Source: Loxodes magnus (taxonomy: Eukaryota; Ciliophora; Karyorelictea; Loxodida; Loxodidae). From it: DNA of 64,000 nucleotides. A model generated the notes under the pieces. The model ran no database searches. It saw only the letters and a list, made by a program, of their open reading frames with translations, and was not told the DNA's origin. The stretch covers positions 186,001-250,000 of the forward strand of contig CAMPDV010000358.1 in NCBI GenBank assembly GCA_946699065.1, given 5' to 3'. How positions within the stretch are numbered: the first letter of the stretch is position 1; the number at the start of each line of letters is the position of its first letter. A program made the translations under genes and the position numbers. This document shows, one piece after another, positions 37,526-51,500 of this stretch.

Positions 37526-38083
37526 ATGTAAAAAATAGATATTTCATTTTTTTGTAAATTGAAGTTCAGAAGGAAATATAATCAAGAAATTAAATAAAGA
37601 TTTGAAGAATTCTGGAGAAAATGCTGATTTATAAACTAATTAAAGGGGGATGAGAATCATCCAGATAAATATTAATTTCTCTTATATTCTATTTTTAAGT
37701 TTTACAAATAGAATATTATTTTTGATCAAGAAACTTGAAACCATAAGAATCATGAGTTATTTTTCACTCTTTATGCCAACATTAGAGATACTATTATTAC
37801 AGAATTTAGATAAATTTGGGGAGTTCTATAATTAAAAAAGTTAAAGGGATATACTTATCAACTCATATTTATATTATATATTATATATTTCCTGTATTTG
37901 AAAGACAGATAATCTAATGCTATTTCATTTTCAATTTAAATTTATAAATTTTTCTTTAAGTTTGAATGTATGCTTTAAACTTAATTTGTGGATAAGTTTT
38001 TATAATTTAGTAAGATAATTTATCTATAAGTGAAAGCTAAATTTATGAATTCAAATATTTTCGTAATTTTTCATAAGTTTTGA
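37526..38083 (+). CDS. Possible hypothetical protein (fragment-like)
   Basis: A frame from ATG to TGA (185 codons) contains a highly protein-like segment at residues about 10-100: charged and Trp-rich, such as QEIKQRFEEFWRKCWFI, LKGDENHPDKYQFLLYSIF and TEFRQIWGVLQ, with two TGA-coded Trp. The C-terminal half decays into AT-type composition. At 37900 a short DNA stretch (GACAGATAATCTAATGCT) nearly matches one in the pseudokinase-like gene at about 26990, perhaps by chance. No domain is recognised. Confidence 0.4.
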
Positions 38084-39378
38084 AGGCTTTTTTGAGTCGC
38101 ATTAGTAAGTTTGTTGGTTATAGTAGTGTCATGATATAATAGAAGAAAATGAAGTGAATTATCAAATAGACATGAAGGTAACAAAGGAATTTGATTAGAT
38201 ATGAAGATTAAACTTATTGATTTATATTAGCTATAAATAAAGCTTGTGAATAAGCTTGCTTGCTTATAAATATTATTTCATACCTTATGGAATCATAAGT
38301 CTTTGCTCACTAAAAGGTTATATTGATCTTCGTGCTTCTTAGATTATATAAATCTCTAATCGCAAAGCTTTAAAGGGTATGATTCTAGCAAAAAATACAA
38401 ATTAATAGTTTTTCTTTCCTACTTATTACTTAGAAAACCAGCATCTAGTTTTCTTTAGAAGCTAGCATTAATAAGAACTAAACTAAGCAATTCTGTCATT
38501 TTAGTATAATAATAAAATGAAAGTTAAATATTATATATAATCATATCCTTTTTATTATTCTTTAGATATTTCACCTCTTTAAATTTAAATGATAATCAAT
38601 TTGCTTAAAATGCTTTGAATCTTTCCAAATAGCTACTTAGATAAACTTGTCAAAATAAAGTAAACTTTGAATAAAGCTTAATAAAATAATTGAAGTTTAG
38701 TAATTTAAGAATTAATACATTTCTAAATTTCGATTCTATGCAATTAGGTATTTTATATATGCTTCATATTGATTTTATTGGAATATTTTCCTAGATATTA
38801 AGAATTTTAATTACAGTCTGTTTATTTTTATTTTTTATCTAATTAGCATTTCTATAAGATTCCAATTTCTTAGTGTTTTGGATTTATCTAGTACTAATAG
38901 ATAGTATTAATGAAAAAATATTTTAATTTCATATTCCTTTTAGATAACTTTAGGATATATTAACCGGTTTTTAATTAATAAAACTAAAGTTTCTTTCTCA
39001 AATGATTGCATTACTCTTAGATAATTATTTATACTCCAAATCTAAGTAAAACGCTTTAATTTCCTTCTTTCCAATTTATAAATTTAATTTCAGTATATTA
39101 GCATTTTAAATATACCTAAGAAATCATCCTCGTTATTTCTATAAAAGTACCTGAAGAATACATAAAGAGGCTAATTATATTTAATACTAGGTATCAAAGC
39201 TTTAAGATACTACATTTGGATATTAATTATTTAACCTAGCTTTTCTTTAAATCATAATCATAGTATAATGGACTTAAAACCCTTTTGTCTTCAAAATTGA
39301 CTAAGTTTATGAATCAATACCTTAATAAAATTTAAATTCATTAATTAAAGCTTATTTTACCTTAAGAGCTAAGAAAAG
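38084..39378. other. AT-rich spacer
   Basis: Nothing supportable was seen. Confidence 0.35.
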
Positions 39379-40116
39379 ATGAATAGCACTTCTTATATTA
39401 TAGTAAGATTATTTAAGATTTATGTGTAAGCAGCTCTTAGCTATAATGCGATATCAGCTAATCAGTTAGTTGAAGGAATTTTATAGAAGTATATATAAAA
39501 AAGATTTAAAAGCTTTGACTATGTAAGTTTATTTAAGATAGTTGTGAAAACTCCAGATTCAAGCATTTAGCTAAATTAAGAAACTTTAGCAGCGTTATAT
39601 GCAAATAAGCAATTATATAAGGAACATATTTAAAGAGTTAATTAGTAATTAATTAATAGTCTGGAAGAGTTATTATATATATTAGTCGTTTATTAGGATC
39701 AAATAAATAACTTTAACATTTAGTTAATACCTTTGAAATATTCAGAGATTAATAGATAATTGGATAGCTTTAGGAAATAATTAAAAGCTTTAGATGTAAT
39801 TTCCTTTATATTTAAATAATTAAGAAATAGCTATTTTTATCAGATATCCCTCATTGATACTTTTAATTAAATCTGGGTTAGCATTCTTTAATACCATTCG
39901 ATATCTCCGTCCTTTGATATTACTAATTGTGCTGTATATCTAGCATTAAATAATTTGAATATTAATATTTAATATCCTTATATTAAGGCTATAGCAGAGT
40001 TTTAAAGCTTTAATATATAAAAGCTTCGCTATTAAACTAATTTAGATAGTTTAAATGTTAATACTCACAAAGATTTAATATAAATAGGTAAATCATCTTT
40101 GTAAGGACAGTTATGA
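39379..40116 (+). CDS. Possible hypothetical protein (245 aa)
   Basis: A 246-codon frame from ATG to TGA without any internal TGA has reasonable amino-acid variety: SANQLVEGILQKYIQKR, VVKTPDSSIQLNQETLAALY and NSLEELLYILVVYQDQ, predicted mostly helical. No motif is recognised. Frame openness alone is weak support under this code. Confidence 0.4.
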
Positions 40117-40851
40117 TTCATAGCTTTATAGTAAACGTTACAATTTTAAATAAATTAGTAAGTCACAATACTGAGATTTTGACTACATATCTCAATAAGA
40201 TAAATCAAATGGTAGTCACTTCTTTACTATACTATTTTAATAATTTAGTAATCATATGTCTTATGCTAGTTATCTACTCAAATATATCAAAATTTTATAA
40301 AGACTTGCTGAAAAAATTGAAAAAGCAGACATAAATTGAAGGATTATTATTATGTTTTTTTAATTTAATTAAGAAAGGATAAGAAAGATATGCTATAAAT
40401 TAAAAAAAGAGATAAAGACTAAAGAAGAGAAAAAATAAAATATTCAAAGTTTTAAAGAAGCTGGCTATATAAAACACTTAAATGCCCTTTATTCTAATGA
40501 TGATTAAACAAACCTATTTAATTGAAACCTGTTTATTTATTGTATTATTCAAGTTTAAGATGTTTTATAGATTTAAGAAGAAATAAGTTTAAGTTAGAAA
40601 CGAATTGAATTAATATCTTTTGATATTCGTTATACGTTACTTTGTATAATGTTTTTTATTTAAAGAAAGGAAAGATTTAAAATTTTACAATCTGGTAATT
40701 AATTAAATAGGGTAAAGTTAAATTTATATTAGACTGTATTAACAATTTATTATTATAGCTGATATTTTATATTTAGTTTAAAACGATAAGTAACGAGTTA
40801 AATAATTGAAGGTTTATAAGATGAGAACACAGACCATATTATAATAATAAC
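40117..40851. other. AT-rich spacer upstream of the SLC44-like gene
   Basis: No gene is supported. It contains the promoter side of the transporter-like gene. Confidence 0.35.
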
Positions 40852-42742
40852 ATGAGCACAAAGTACTAGGAACTTAAGTTCGAAGGCAAAACCATTTTGC
40901 CTAAATTCCGCAGCTGCAGTGATTTTATTTGTTTTGCAATTTTTGCTGTTTCTTTTGTTGGATTCTTATTCTTTACAGTGTATGGCTACATAAATGCAAA
41001 CATCGATGAAGTTTTCCATTCTTTGGATTCAGATGGGTTTTATTGTGGAGTAGATGAAAGATAAGATTATCCGTATATGTATAGGCCAACACCATAAGGA
41101 GAGGGAGAGTATTATTAAATCTGCGTAAAGGAATGCCCTTAAGAATGGTAATCAAACGTTTCTTGCTATACAAATTCCTATATTCCTGATTGCAATTTTT
41201 ATGAACTGACTAAAGGAGAATCATTCTATAATAGAACATTATAAAGAGAAAACTTTACTTCTGACTTACCTTTTACATATCCAAGTTAAAAAGATTGAAA
41301 ACATTAGAACTGTGTAGAAAATCCACTCAAAGCAGAAGAATAAATATATTTTCCAGATAAAAAATCGACTTCTGGAAATGCTTTTGAGGATGTTGTTGCT
41401 GAATTTGAATAATCATGAGATGTAGTAATGATTGTCTTAATGGTTGCTTTAGGACTCTCATTATTTTTTTTGGTTTCAATAAAAATATGTGGTGGGTGCT
41501 TCGTTTGAACAGTCATTTTTGCCATTGGATGTTTCCTTATATTATCGGGAGGATTTTTAATTTATCAAGCTACACAAGACAACAGTTAAGAAGCATAGGC
41601 ATAATGTTTAGCTTTGGGAATAATTTTCCTTATTGCTTTCGTTGTTTATAGCATAGTAATAGCATTCCAAATGCTTGAAATAAAGAGAAGCTTGTGCGTT
41701 TTAGATTCAATTTCAACATTTATCTTTCAAACGCCATTTACTCTCATATCAACACCACTAGCTTTATTTTGAATAGTAGTATTTACTTTTATTTGGCTTT
41801 TTACTGTTGTGTTACTACATTCTTAGGGAGCTATAGTAAAAGATGAAAACAATCCAATTTCATTTAAACATGACGAAATAGCTAAAACAGAAATAGTAGC
41901 AGTAACAATAATTTATGCCTGGATCCTTTTATTTATTTTAGAATCAATTGAGTTTATCATAGCGAGTTGTTGTGTACAGTGGTACTATACAGAAGAAAAG
42001 GATCAAATTAAAAGCTTCTAGCTATATTTATAGTCATGCAGATGGTATATTAGATAAATGGGTACAGTTGCTTTTGGCTCTGCTTTTCATTAAATATTCA
42101 GATTCTTTTAATGCTTTAATAGAAGCATGTGCTGTACACAGAAGAAAGAAGAAGAGGAAAAAAAAATCTCAAGTAGCTGCTTTTTAAACTACTGCGATAA
42201 AGGGGCTTATATTTAAGCAGGAATATTCAGTACTTCTTATTGTTAGGCAGGATAAGACTCCTTAAACTTAATTAACTAAAGCACTGGAGAATTCTTTACT
42301 GTTTAAGGGCTAGGGCAAATACTTGAATTTATTGGAAAGCTTTTTGTAGTTACAGTAAGTCTTTCAGTTGGAATTTACTTCATATCGGACCTATCAGAAT
42401 TTTCAGAAAATGTAGAATATCCAGCTGTTCTTATTATTGTAAGTCTTTAATACTTAGATATTCTTTGTTATGGCTTTAGTGATTTCGTCTTCTTTCTTCA
42501 ATTTGTTAGGCACTGGAGCTGATACTATGATGTAGTGCTATATAATAGATTACTTAGAAAGCTAGAATAAGTAATAATTAAATGAATGGACACCTTCAAA
42601 CTTACATGATTTCATGATAAATGCTAATAACATACGAGCAGTTGAAGAAGAAGAAAAAACAAAGAGAAGCAAATCCAAATATCAAAGCATAGAAGATAAG
42701 ACAGATAAACTAGTTGAGAAGTAGCCTCTATTGAAGAAATGA
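40852..42742 (+). CDS. Choline transporter-like protein (CTL/SLC44 family)
   Basis: Two exons (40852-42438, 42458-42742) encode 623 aa, a normal CTL length. The layout fits the family: one N-terminal membrane span (residues about 25-47), a Cys-rich extracellular loop (FYCGVDE, CVKECP), then about nine more spans. The diagnostic region is clear: MGTVAFGSAFHQIFRFFQCF, a Cys cluster, DKGAYIQAGIFSTSYCQAG, and after the intron SSSFFNLLGTGADTMMQCY. CTL proteins are plasma-membrane or organellar and linked to choline or ethanolamine uptake; the substrate here is inferred. The charged cytosolic tail ends in a Leu-Leu-Lys-Lys stretch before TGA. Skipping the 19-nt intron is required to join the last conserved blocks. 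Several membrane Trp are TGA-coded. Confidence 0.9.
42439..42457 (+). other. 19-nt GT-AG intron in the SLC44-like gene
   Basis: The sequence GTAAGTCTTTAATACTTAG interrupts a conserved membrane span. Removing it fuses VLII to IFFVMALVISSSFFNLL, which matches the family, and keeps both exons whole codons (529 and 95). Confidence 0.8.
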
Positions 42743-44688
42743 AATGTTTATTTAACATGTTTTAATTTAAGTCTTAATTTTAAATAGATTTACATAGTCT
42801 TGGTATATATAAAGCAAACCCATATGTTTAAGTTAATTAATAAAACTACCTTATCTATTTACATTCAAATCAACTATATGCAAAAGGATTATAAGAGGTA
42901 TATTTATAAAATTATTTGATTAAATGGATTAAGAGAGGCATATTAAAATATAAACTAATTCATTTCTAAGTTCTTTGTTACTTCATACATGCTAAAGTTA
43001 TAAAGCTGAAGTAATTATATCTTTACAGCCAAAAGAATAATTTATGATTCCTAGCTTTACTATCTATAGGAATATACTAATATACTTATAATCTTTAATG
43101 ATTAAGACTCTGCTTATCTATTTATAATTAGCATCGTTTATAAAATTATTAGATTAGTATATAATTAATAATACTAAGTGTATTTCTTATGAAAGAGCAT
43201 ATTATTTGTATTATTTGTTTATACTTAAATTCCTTTACTTTTATGCTTAAGATAGATATAATTATCTTTTAATTTTAGTTTTTAGTTATGTTGCTTATAC
43301 TTACTAGAATAAACCAATTTTTAAGTTGAGATGTTGGAATGTTAATTTAAGGGAAAAAGTTAAGTTTTAGAATGGATTTTATTCATCCAAGCTGATAATT
43401 ACTTACAATGTTCCTATATTAAAGCTTAAAACAATTTGCATAATATCTGCCATTTAATTCTTTTTGCACTAAACTTCATTAAAGCTATAAAAGTTTCTCC
43501 TATCTATCCATTGTCTTACAAGAGAAACTATTTCAGACATTAAAATGTTTAATTTTTTCTAAAGGAAGAAAAATAAAACCTATATCTCCATATTAAGGAA
43601 TTAATTACATTGTTAAGGCTTAAATAGCAACATATCTGACATATATTTAAAATATTCCAGACTAATTCTTAGTTAAGTCAATTGTATGAAATTATAATCA
43701 TAAGTAGTCTAGTTTATTAAAGTGCTTTTAAAAGCTTGGAACTATAAATATAATAAATCACTTCAAAAAGAAAAGATACAAATCCTTGCTTTTATTTTAA
43801 TTAAAGAATCTAAGATTTTAAGAGTACTAGAAAATCTGGCAAGGTATCGATAATAGTTGCTAAACCTTAAAAATAAGAAATAGAGTTAATCTTTTGAAAA
43901 TTATTTCTTAATTATTACTCTTGCTTGTTAAGAATAAAAGTAGCAGAAGGCTAATATCAGCACTAAATATATTTACCTTTATTTGATATATATCTATTTA
44001 AAAATAAGTATAAAAATCAAAAATTTAGATTATATAAGTATATTTAGTATTCAATTAGGATTATTCAGCTATTCTTAATACTAAAAGGATAAAGTATCTA
44101 AAAATTAATTAATTAAAGTATTGGGAATTTATTTTTACAAAGAATCGGATTTTTTTCACTCCCAAATTGCTTAATATACCAATAAAAATAAAGAGAAGCA
44201 CTTAAAAGATAAAATAATCTTAAGCTACATAGTGAATAAATCCAAAATTTTAGGTTTTATGATAAACACCTTTAAAATAAAAATAATCAAAAGACATTGA
44301 ATAAGCAGGAAAATAAATTTGATTAAAGAAATAAAGGTTCTAATTACCTGTTTAATTAGTAGCTTATAGCAAATTATAACTCTATGCAATTATAATGAAA
44401 TAAAGAAAAATAGAAATGCTAATTTATTTTAAATTGAAACCATAATTTTATTTCTTACTTTTAAGTCTTTATACTTTTAATTTAGACTCAATTTAGATAT
44501 TGGTATAAATTAATTTAGCATCAACCTTTTTTTTAATTATACTACAAAATAATCAGCTATTTCAATGTATTTTTTCAAAATAAGTTGAAGTAAATAATCA
44601 AAGTGTGATTGTATTAATATTTCATCAAGAAAAAGTTTTGATTATATAAGTAATTTATAATAACCTTGCTCTACGACTTCTAGAAAAA
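42743..44688. other. AT-rich spacer
   Basis: About 1.9 kb between convergent transcription units; no gene or structured element is supported. Confidence 0.35.
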
Positions 44689-45339
44689 TCAAATTTTTTA
44701 AATCTTGTTCACTACTTAAGAATATGAAACATATAAATCCTTACTATAATTAAATTATCTTTAAATAAAAATTTAAGTTAAAATGAAATTTATTTAATAC
44801 CTTTATGTCTTTTTAGAATTTTTAGCTTTCTTTAGCTATTTAATTTTCACTTTAATAATTAGACAAAACTCATCATTTTATTAAATTTATTTCATTTATT
44901 TCTTTCTTAATAAAAATATACTTAGGTTATTTTCTTGAATATTGGTCCATTGTAAGTGTAATTTATTATAAATAGCTAATGATATTTTTTTGCTAAAAAT
45001 TAAAAAATTAGTATTTTTTTAATTTGATAGTTCTTCATTCTCTTGAACTTCTATCTTTAGCTTTTAAGCTCCATGAAGAATTTGATTTTCTCCTTTATCT
45101 AATCATTCTTAAATGTCGCTTTTTTATTCTTCTATTCTGAAATTACTTATTTAGCCCTCTTTTGAATTAGATTGAAAGTTTCTATAAATAGAATACTTTC
45201 TAAATTCAGTTATAGAAAGATAAAAGTTTAACTATATTGATTTCCCTCTTTTTAAAAGAGATAATTGTATTTAGTTGGCTAAGGATTTTAAATTAAGTTA
45301 GGTAAAATTAGTTATAAATGAAAAGCTTTTGATAGACAT
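44689..45339 (-). CDS. Possible small protein (216 aa)
   Basis: A leftward frame from ATG to TGA includes a clearly protein-like acidic stretch (SNSKEGQISNFRIEEQKSD, EWLDKGENQILHGAQKL, KIEVQENEEL) with a TGA-coded Trp. The ends are less convincing. No family is recognised; it could be a remnant of a larger gene. Confidence 0.35.
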
Positions 45340-47962
45340 AAGAGAAATAAGGCATTCTAAGCATTATTAAAAGTAAATCAGATTATTATCGATTTTTACT
45401 TGAAAGCATGATAAACTAGCGAATTAAATTGTGTATGCAAGTAAAGCAAAAGAAACTTAGTAAGTTATTATTTTAAATTAACCACTAAATCTTTCAGATT
45501 TACAACTTTATTAATAATCTGAATAATTGTCTAGAACAATTAAGGGATAATTTTAAAAATGAGAGCCTGCTATTTAAATTTTAATCCAATATCTTATTTC
45601 ATAGCCATTAAGTATGTAAGAAATTTAATAGTGAAAATAGAGAGTTAAAGTATAAAAGCAATGATAGTTAAATAATTCTTTCCTTTGGTATATAATTAAA
45701 TCCTTACAATTAACGGAAGATTAAATCATTATTATAATGAGTGAATCCGATTATATGCTAAAAAGTAAAAAATAAACAAATAATAATTAATTAACTTTTC
45801 TTTAAAACTTGATAAAGTGATTATTTTATAAAACTTAATAATAATCTACAATCGAATCAGATGTAGATACACCAAAGATAGATAGATTCCTTTTTAAAAT
45901 ATAGGAGAAACTAAATAAGTTTTCAAATCATAACCAAAAAAGTGGTTGATTTTTTAAATATTTATGTACAATTTAATTTAAGAATGGCTAAAATAACTTC
46001 ATACAGAACCATTTTATAACTTTAAAAAATTAAATCTTCCTTTTAATTTAAGATGGATATTAATAATTTAGATAAAATGTAGCAAAATTATATTAACTAT
46101 AAATTCCAAAAACTTAAAAAAAGTAAAGGAAGGTTTGGGAAGTAATTAAATCAAAACGAAAATAGAAAAACAAAATTTAAAAATTACTAAAGGTAAGTTC
46201 AAAAGAAAAAGCAACGAAATTTAAGATTTGATTTAATCATAAAAGCGAAATGAATATTTGACAGAAAAAGTTTATCTGATACAAGAGATAAAATCAAAAA
46301 TGTATTTAAAAAGCTAGGTGTAAACTAAAAATTAAATTATAATTATTAACTTATTTTTTAGTAATTTTCATTCAAGATATGGTTGCATTTTAATCTCAAG
46401 TATAAAGTTTATAAATTTCTATTTTAGTATTTATCAGGCTTTTAATGATAAATGCTCTTTTATTAAAATTACATTGCTTATCTTTGCTTCCAATATAGAT
46501 TTTAATCTTAGGGTTATTAATCTTTAATCTATTGAGATGTATTAAAATCTAAACAATTTCAATTAGAATTTATTATCTATAAGGTTACTTTGAGGTATTT
46601 CATTTTGCTTAAAAACTTAATTCAGTCTCTGAAATTAATAGTTGCTAGAAAATTAAAAAAGCAAGTGAAAGAATGAAATTTATTCTTTAAAAAAATGTCG
46701 AAGCTAGAATTATCTTACAGCTCAGATGAAATATGAGAGATTAAAAATTGAAGCAATGCAAGATTATAAGAAGATTGAGAAATTAAATATTATATTTAGG
46801 AATTTATATGTTATAACCACTCAAAATGCTTTGCTTGCTCTTTAATTTTTCTTAAACCATATTTTAGATTTAAGTAATAATACTTGGGTAAAATATAAAT
46901 TCCAAAGATAAATTAGATGAAGAAAGTAAGTTCAATTTATTTTGAAACTTGAATACTTAGACTTCTCTATTTCCTTTTTCTTTTTCTTTACCTTTACCTT
47001 TATTTTTATGTGGTAAGTATTTTATCTAAAAATATAATTTTATAAGAAAAAACTAAGTCTTGAAATATACACTACTATTCTAGAGAGAACTAGCGAAGTA
47101 GGATGATAAAGTTGTGTTCAATTTAAAGTTAAATAAATTTAAAAAGAACTCTTATTACTTTTTGGATTCTTGATTTAATCTCTCTTGATTCTATGCCACA
47201 TTTTTTATTAATTTTTACCAAAAGAAATATGAATCTTTAGTTTAAAATTTTTGAGATATAGGTTTTTGAAGCATTCTCATGTACATTCATTTATTATTAT
47301 AACAATTTTATTAAATCTTAAGTTAGATTCTCCTTGCTTATTTTATATTATTCCATTATTATTATCTTTGAGGACTTAAATTTATCTTCATTTATATAAG
47401 GCCACTATTTGCTCTGATGTAATCTGCTTGCTTATTTTCTATCTAAATTTATTAGTATGATGGAATTATTTTCTCTCAAACTCCAGTTCTTTTCATAAAG
47501 ATTTAAAAAGAGTTAAAAAGCAAGAATAATGATTTCTTAAGATAAAGCTTCAATGCTATAGCACTTGCTCTTACTAAATTTCTTATATTAAGAATTATAA
47601 TTTGTTTAGCTCTCTTCTTTTACCTTTATCACTTAATTTATTCTCACAAAATAAAATAAATTTATTTTTCTCCTCTTTTATCTCTGTCTAATTTTACATT
47701 TTATGAGCTTTACCTTAAGTTTTATCAATAAGTTAATATTTAAGTAAGATAATAATTGGATGCTATTCCTTCTATTTATTAGCAATATATTAATTCTCTC
47801 CTAAGTCTTTTTATCTTTTTTAGTGCTTAATAGTTAAAGATTTAATTAATTTATATTTCTTCCTGGGATTTATTTTGCTGTTAAATTGTTGGTTATATCC
47901 CATCATATAGCCCTTGCAAAAATCCATAAATATATACTAAATGTATTTTATTTTCTAAATGA
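45340..47962. other. AT-rich spacer with a pyrimidine tract
   Basis: No gene is supported. A polypyrimidine tract with short CCTTTA repeats lies at about 46962-47008. Confidence 0.35.
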
Positions 47963-48403
47963 ATGCAACTTGAGAATTATGAAATAAGTATAAATAAAGG
48001 CAATATTTTTGTAGCTTTATAATTAAAGGCAGATCTGAAGCTAATTTCTAAGCTTGGATTAAGTTCAGGAAAAAAATAAGTTTTAATACATATCACGAGC
48101 TCTAAAATCGTTCTACTTGGATTTAAATAATAAAAGAAGGTAGACATTAATAAATTATGCATCTTGCTTAATGAAAATCAGTTTAATAATCCCTAAATAT
48201 TTTTATAACTCTAATATCTTTCATTAATCTCTTTCACTTTTACACAAATTATCTATAATTTTCTATTCCAAATATAACTTAAAAAACTATATGGAAGTAT
48301 ATTTCCATTACTCTATAATTAGAGAATGTTCATGATCAAATCAAAAAATATTTTAAAGCGTAAAGATGTAAAATAGAGATTCAAGATTAGATATCTTTAA
48401 TGA
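47963..48403 (+). CDS. Possible small protein (146 aa)
   Basis: The 147-codon frame from ATG to TGA begins with a protein-like half (MQLENYEISINKGNIFVAL, LKLISKLGLSSGKKQVLI, KKVDINKLCILLNENQ). The second half is hydrophobic and AT-driven. It lies about 130 bp upstream of the receptor/ubiquitin-protease gene on the same strand. No domain is recognised. Confidence 0.35.
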
Positions 48404-48534
48404 AGGAAATTAATGATAAATAGGATCTAAATAGACATTTTTATTATCTTGTAAATTACTCCATTTTATTTAAATTAATACCATTTTTTATATTTAAATC
48501 CATTTAAATTCGCTGATTATCCAACTTATTATAA

Positions 48535-51500
48535 ATGAAAATCGTTCAGAAGCTTCTACTTCTAGCCTTGGTTCCTTTATTCTTAGGTAATGAAGTATTA
48601 ATTTTGAAGTCTGAGTTTTCTTTAAAAATTGATGAAAACGATTTGGAAAGTTATATTAAGGATAGCATAAATGTAACTACAATTACTCTGACAGATTAAT
48701 TTGAAGTAGAGTAGCAAGTAAAGCAATGAGTAAGAAATTCAACAAAGTCTAAATTTGTCTATGATATCACTAACTAATAATTTCTAAACTTACTCATTGG
48801 AAAAATCTGTCAAGAACTTGGAATTATTCATTTTTATATCAACTAAGAGGATTTTGACATCTCTTTTATTAATTCTTCTTTCAATCTAGTCCCTTCATCC
48901 TAAAATCAAAAAGATGCAACTAAGGAATTATTAAAAAATTTTGAATGATCTCAAATTAGCCTAATTCAAGATGATTCTGATAGCTTAGTAATGGAAACTT
49001 TAATGGATAAAAAGTTGGGTATAAAGCTAAGAGAAATTACTTCTAGTAGAAAAAGTTAAAAAGAGAATTGGAATGATATTAAAGGTACATTTAAAACAGA
49101 GGCAGCAAAAGTTTTTGTTGTAGAGCATGAAAAAGATTTACTACCTCTATAAATATTTCAAGAAGACGCAGATGTACTAGACTATTAATTGGTTTTAACT
49201 ACAAAAAGTAGAAAAATACACTAGTAGCTAAGCAGATCATTCCTCTAAAGCTATTAATATCTAGATGGACTAGTATTTATAAGTCCATAAAAAGATTCTA
49301 ATTATTTCAAATTTTCTTAGCAATTATTTGAATTGTGCGCGTAAGATCAGACTTCATAGTCTGATAAGTTAAATTGCATATATGACTAGGTTTATCAATA
49401 AAAATTTTGATTATACAATATATAAGATTAAGCTGTCAAAGAATTAGGCAGCATCAGTAAAAATAGTACTTAAAACATAGAAGTTTTTAGCAGCATTTCA
49501 ATGTTTATGGGAGAAAAGGCGAGAGATCAAATAAATAAGTTAGATAGTAATAATAAGATTTTAATTTCTTATATGGATTAAAAAAATAACTCTGACAATT
49601 CAAATAGTGAATGAATTACTACTATTATACAGGGAGCAGAACTAGCATTTTAGTATATAAATTAGAACAAAATAAATGGAAGCGATTAAACAGTTCCTCT
49701 GTTAAATTATAAAATAGAAAATTCGGGTTATTCAGTAGGTACTTCTTCTAATTATACATAGTAATAAGAAGAATATCTATGAAGAAACTAAAGTTAAGTT
49801 GTTGCATCTCTAACACCATATACCTCAGGTGTAACTAGAGATTGATTAAAAATTAAGAGCATATATAAAGATAGCAAACCTAATATTGGAGCAGTTATTA
49901 CACTTGCAGAATTTTCGGATAAAGGAAAATACAAAAACTTAGTAAGAGTAACAGCTTCAGATAATATAGCAGTCTAAGCAATATTTTTAGCTATAAGAGC
50001 CTTTAATTGAAAAAAAATAAAAATCTTAAGAGATGAATCTAAATGGTCTGAAGGCTTATATAATTTTACGCTAGAATAAGCTCACAAATATGATATTGAA
50101 ATTACAAATATAAACGAAGATCATTAATTTGTAAGTATCATCTCTAATCATATTAAAGAAGGATAAGATAGCAAATGAAAGCCAGCAGCATATAAATTTT
50201 ATAAAAGTAATGCTGCTGTTGGTATTTGTGCATGTTACGCAGATGATGCTTTTGAAATATTTTCATATTTATAAGACTTGGGAGTTTAAGCTGGAGAAAT
50301 TAATTGAATAGCAAACGAATGAATATAAACAAGTAAAGTAAGACCATTATATAATGAATCAAAACTAAAAAAGGCCAATAAAGTTATAAGAGGAACTATT
50401 CAACTCAATTTTTAAAGTCTTTCAGGTGAATTCGGATAAGTTATAAAGGAAAACTTAATACAAACATATGGATAGTATAATTGAATGGCTAATTTCAATT
50501 TTGATGCTACATTTTTAGCTGCTAATGCAATATAAAATTTAAACGAGCAAGGACTAAGTTTTAAAGATCCTGATTTATTGATGAATACAATAAGAAATAC
50601 TTCTTTTATAGGTGCTACAGGATTTGTTTAAATAGATAAATTGGGAAATGATAGATTAATGAAAAATTTTGATGTCTTTAATATTTAGTATAATAAAACT
50701 ACTTAATAATGAGAAGATGTTTAAATAGGCTTATTTTGTATGGCCTGCTCAGAAATTATGAATTTAGAAGAAAAACAAATTTTAATGTGGGGAAATGGAG
50801 TTTCCAAAGACTAGAATGACTGAACGGAAAGCCCACCAGACACCTTTCAATAAAAAAATTGCAAATATAGAGATCAATAAATAGAATATTTATAAAGTGG
50901 AAAGAGATTTAGAAATCAGCATCTCTCTTACATTTATGGAGTTATTCTCATTTAAATAGCTTTAATGTCTTTATTTCTAGGCTATTTCCATTGAAGAAAC
51001 TATAAATTTTAACTTCTTAAAGATTAGTATAATTAAACTATGCAGAAGCTTGAAAATAAATAACAATTAAAAAATAAAGAAAGTAATGATTAGGAGGATA
51101 TAGATGAAGGAGAGTAAAAAGAGAATGATTGAAGAGAGTAAGCTAAGATTGAATACAATGCAACAGATGCCATAAAAATTTTATGCATAATAATAGAATA
51201 ATTTTAATTCTTGGCTCTTGGGGTTGATTTAAGTTCATATCACTAAAAAATAGAAGACTTTTTTAATATCTTCCTCTTTGATGTTGAAAAGATGTTCCAT
51301 ATAGGAAATTAGACGTATTTAGTGTTTTGAATACTTTCATAAATTCTAGCTATTATATGGATACTTTCGTCAATAATAGTATTATTTGGATTTTAAGTAG
51401 AAAAAAATAAAATAAAGTATATTGTAAAAATAGGGTTTTGGATTGTTCCAATAATGTAGCATGTTTTCTTCATTCCAATAGTTTGAATATTGTACGACAT

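Noticed and set aside
37900-37960. Short similarity of 37900-37960 to the pseudokinase-like gene near 26985
   Set aside because: Only about 18 bp match well; the remainder is AT-rich noise, so a duplication cannot be claimed.
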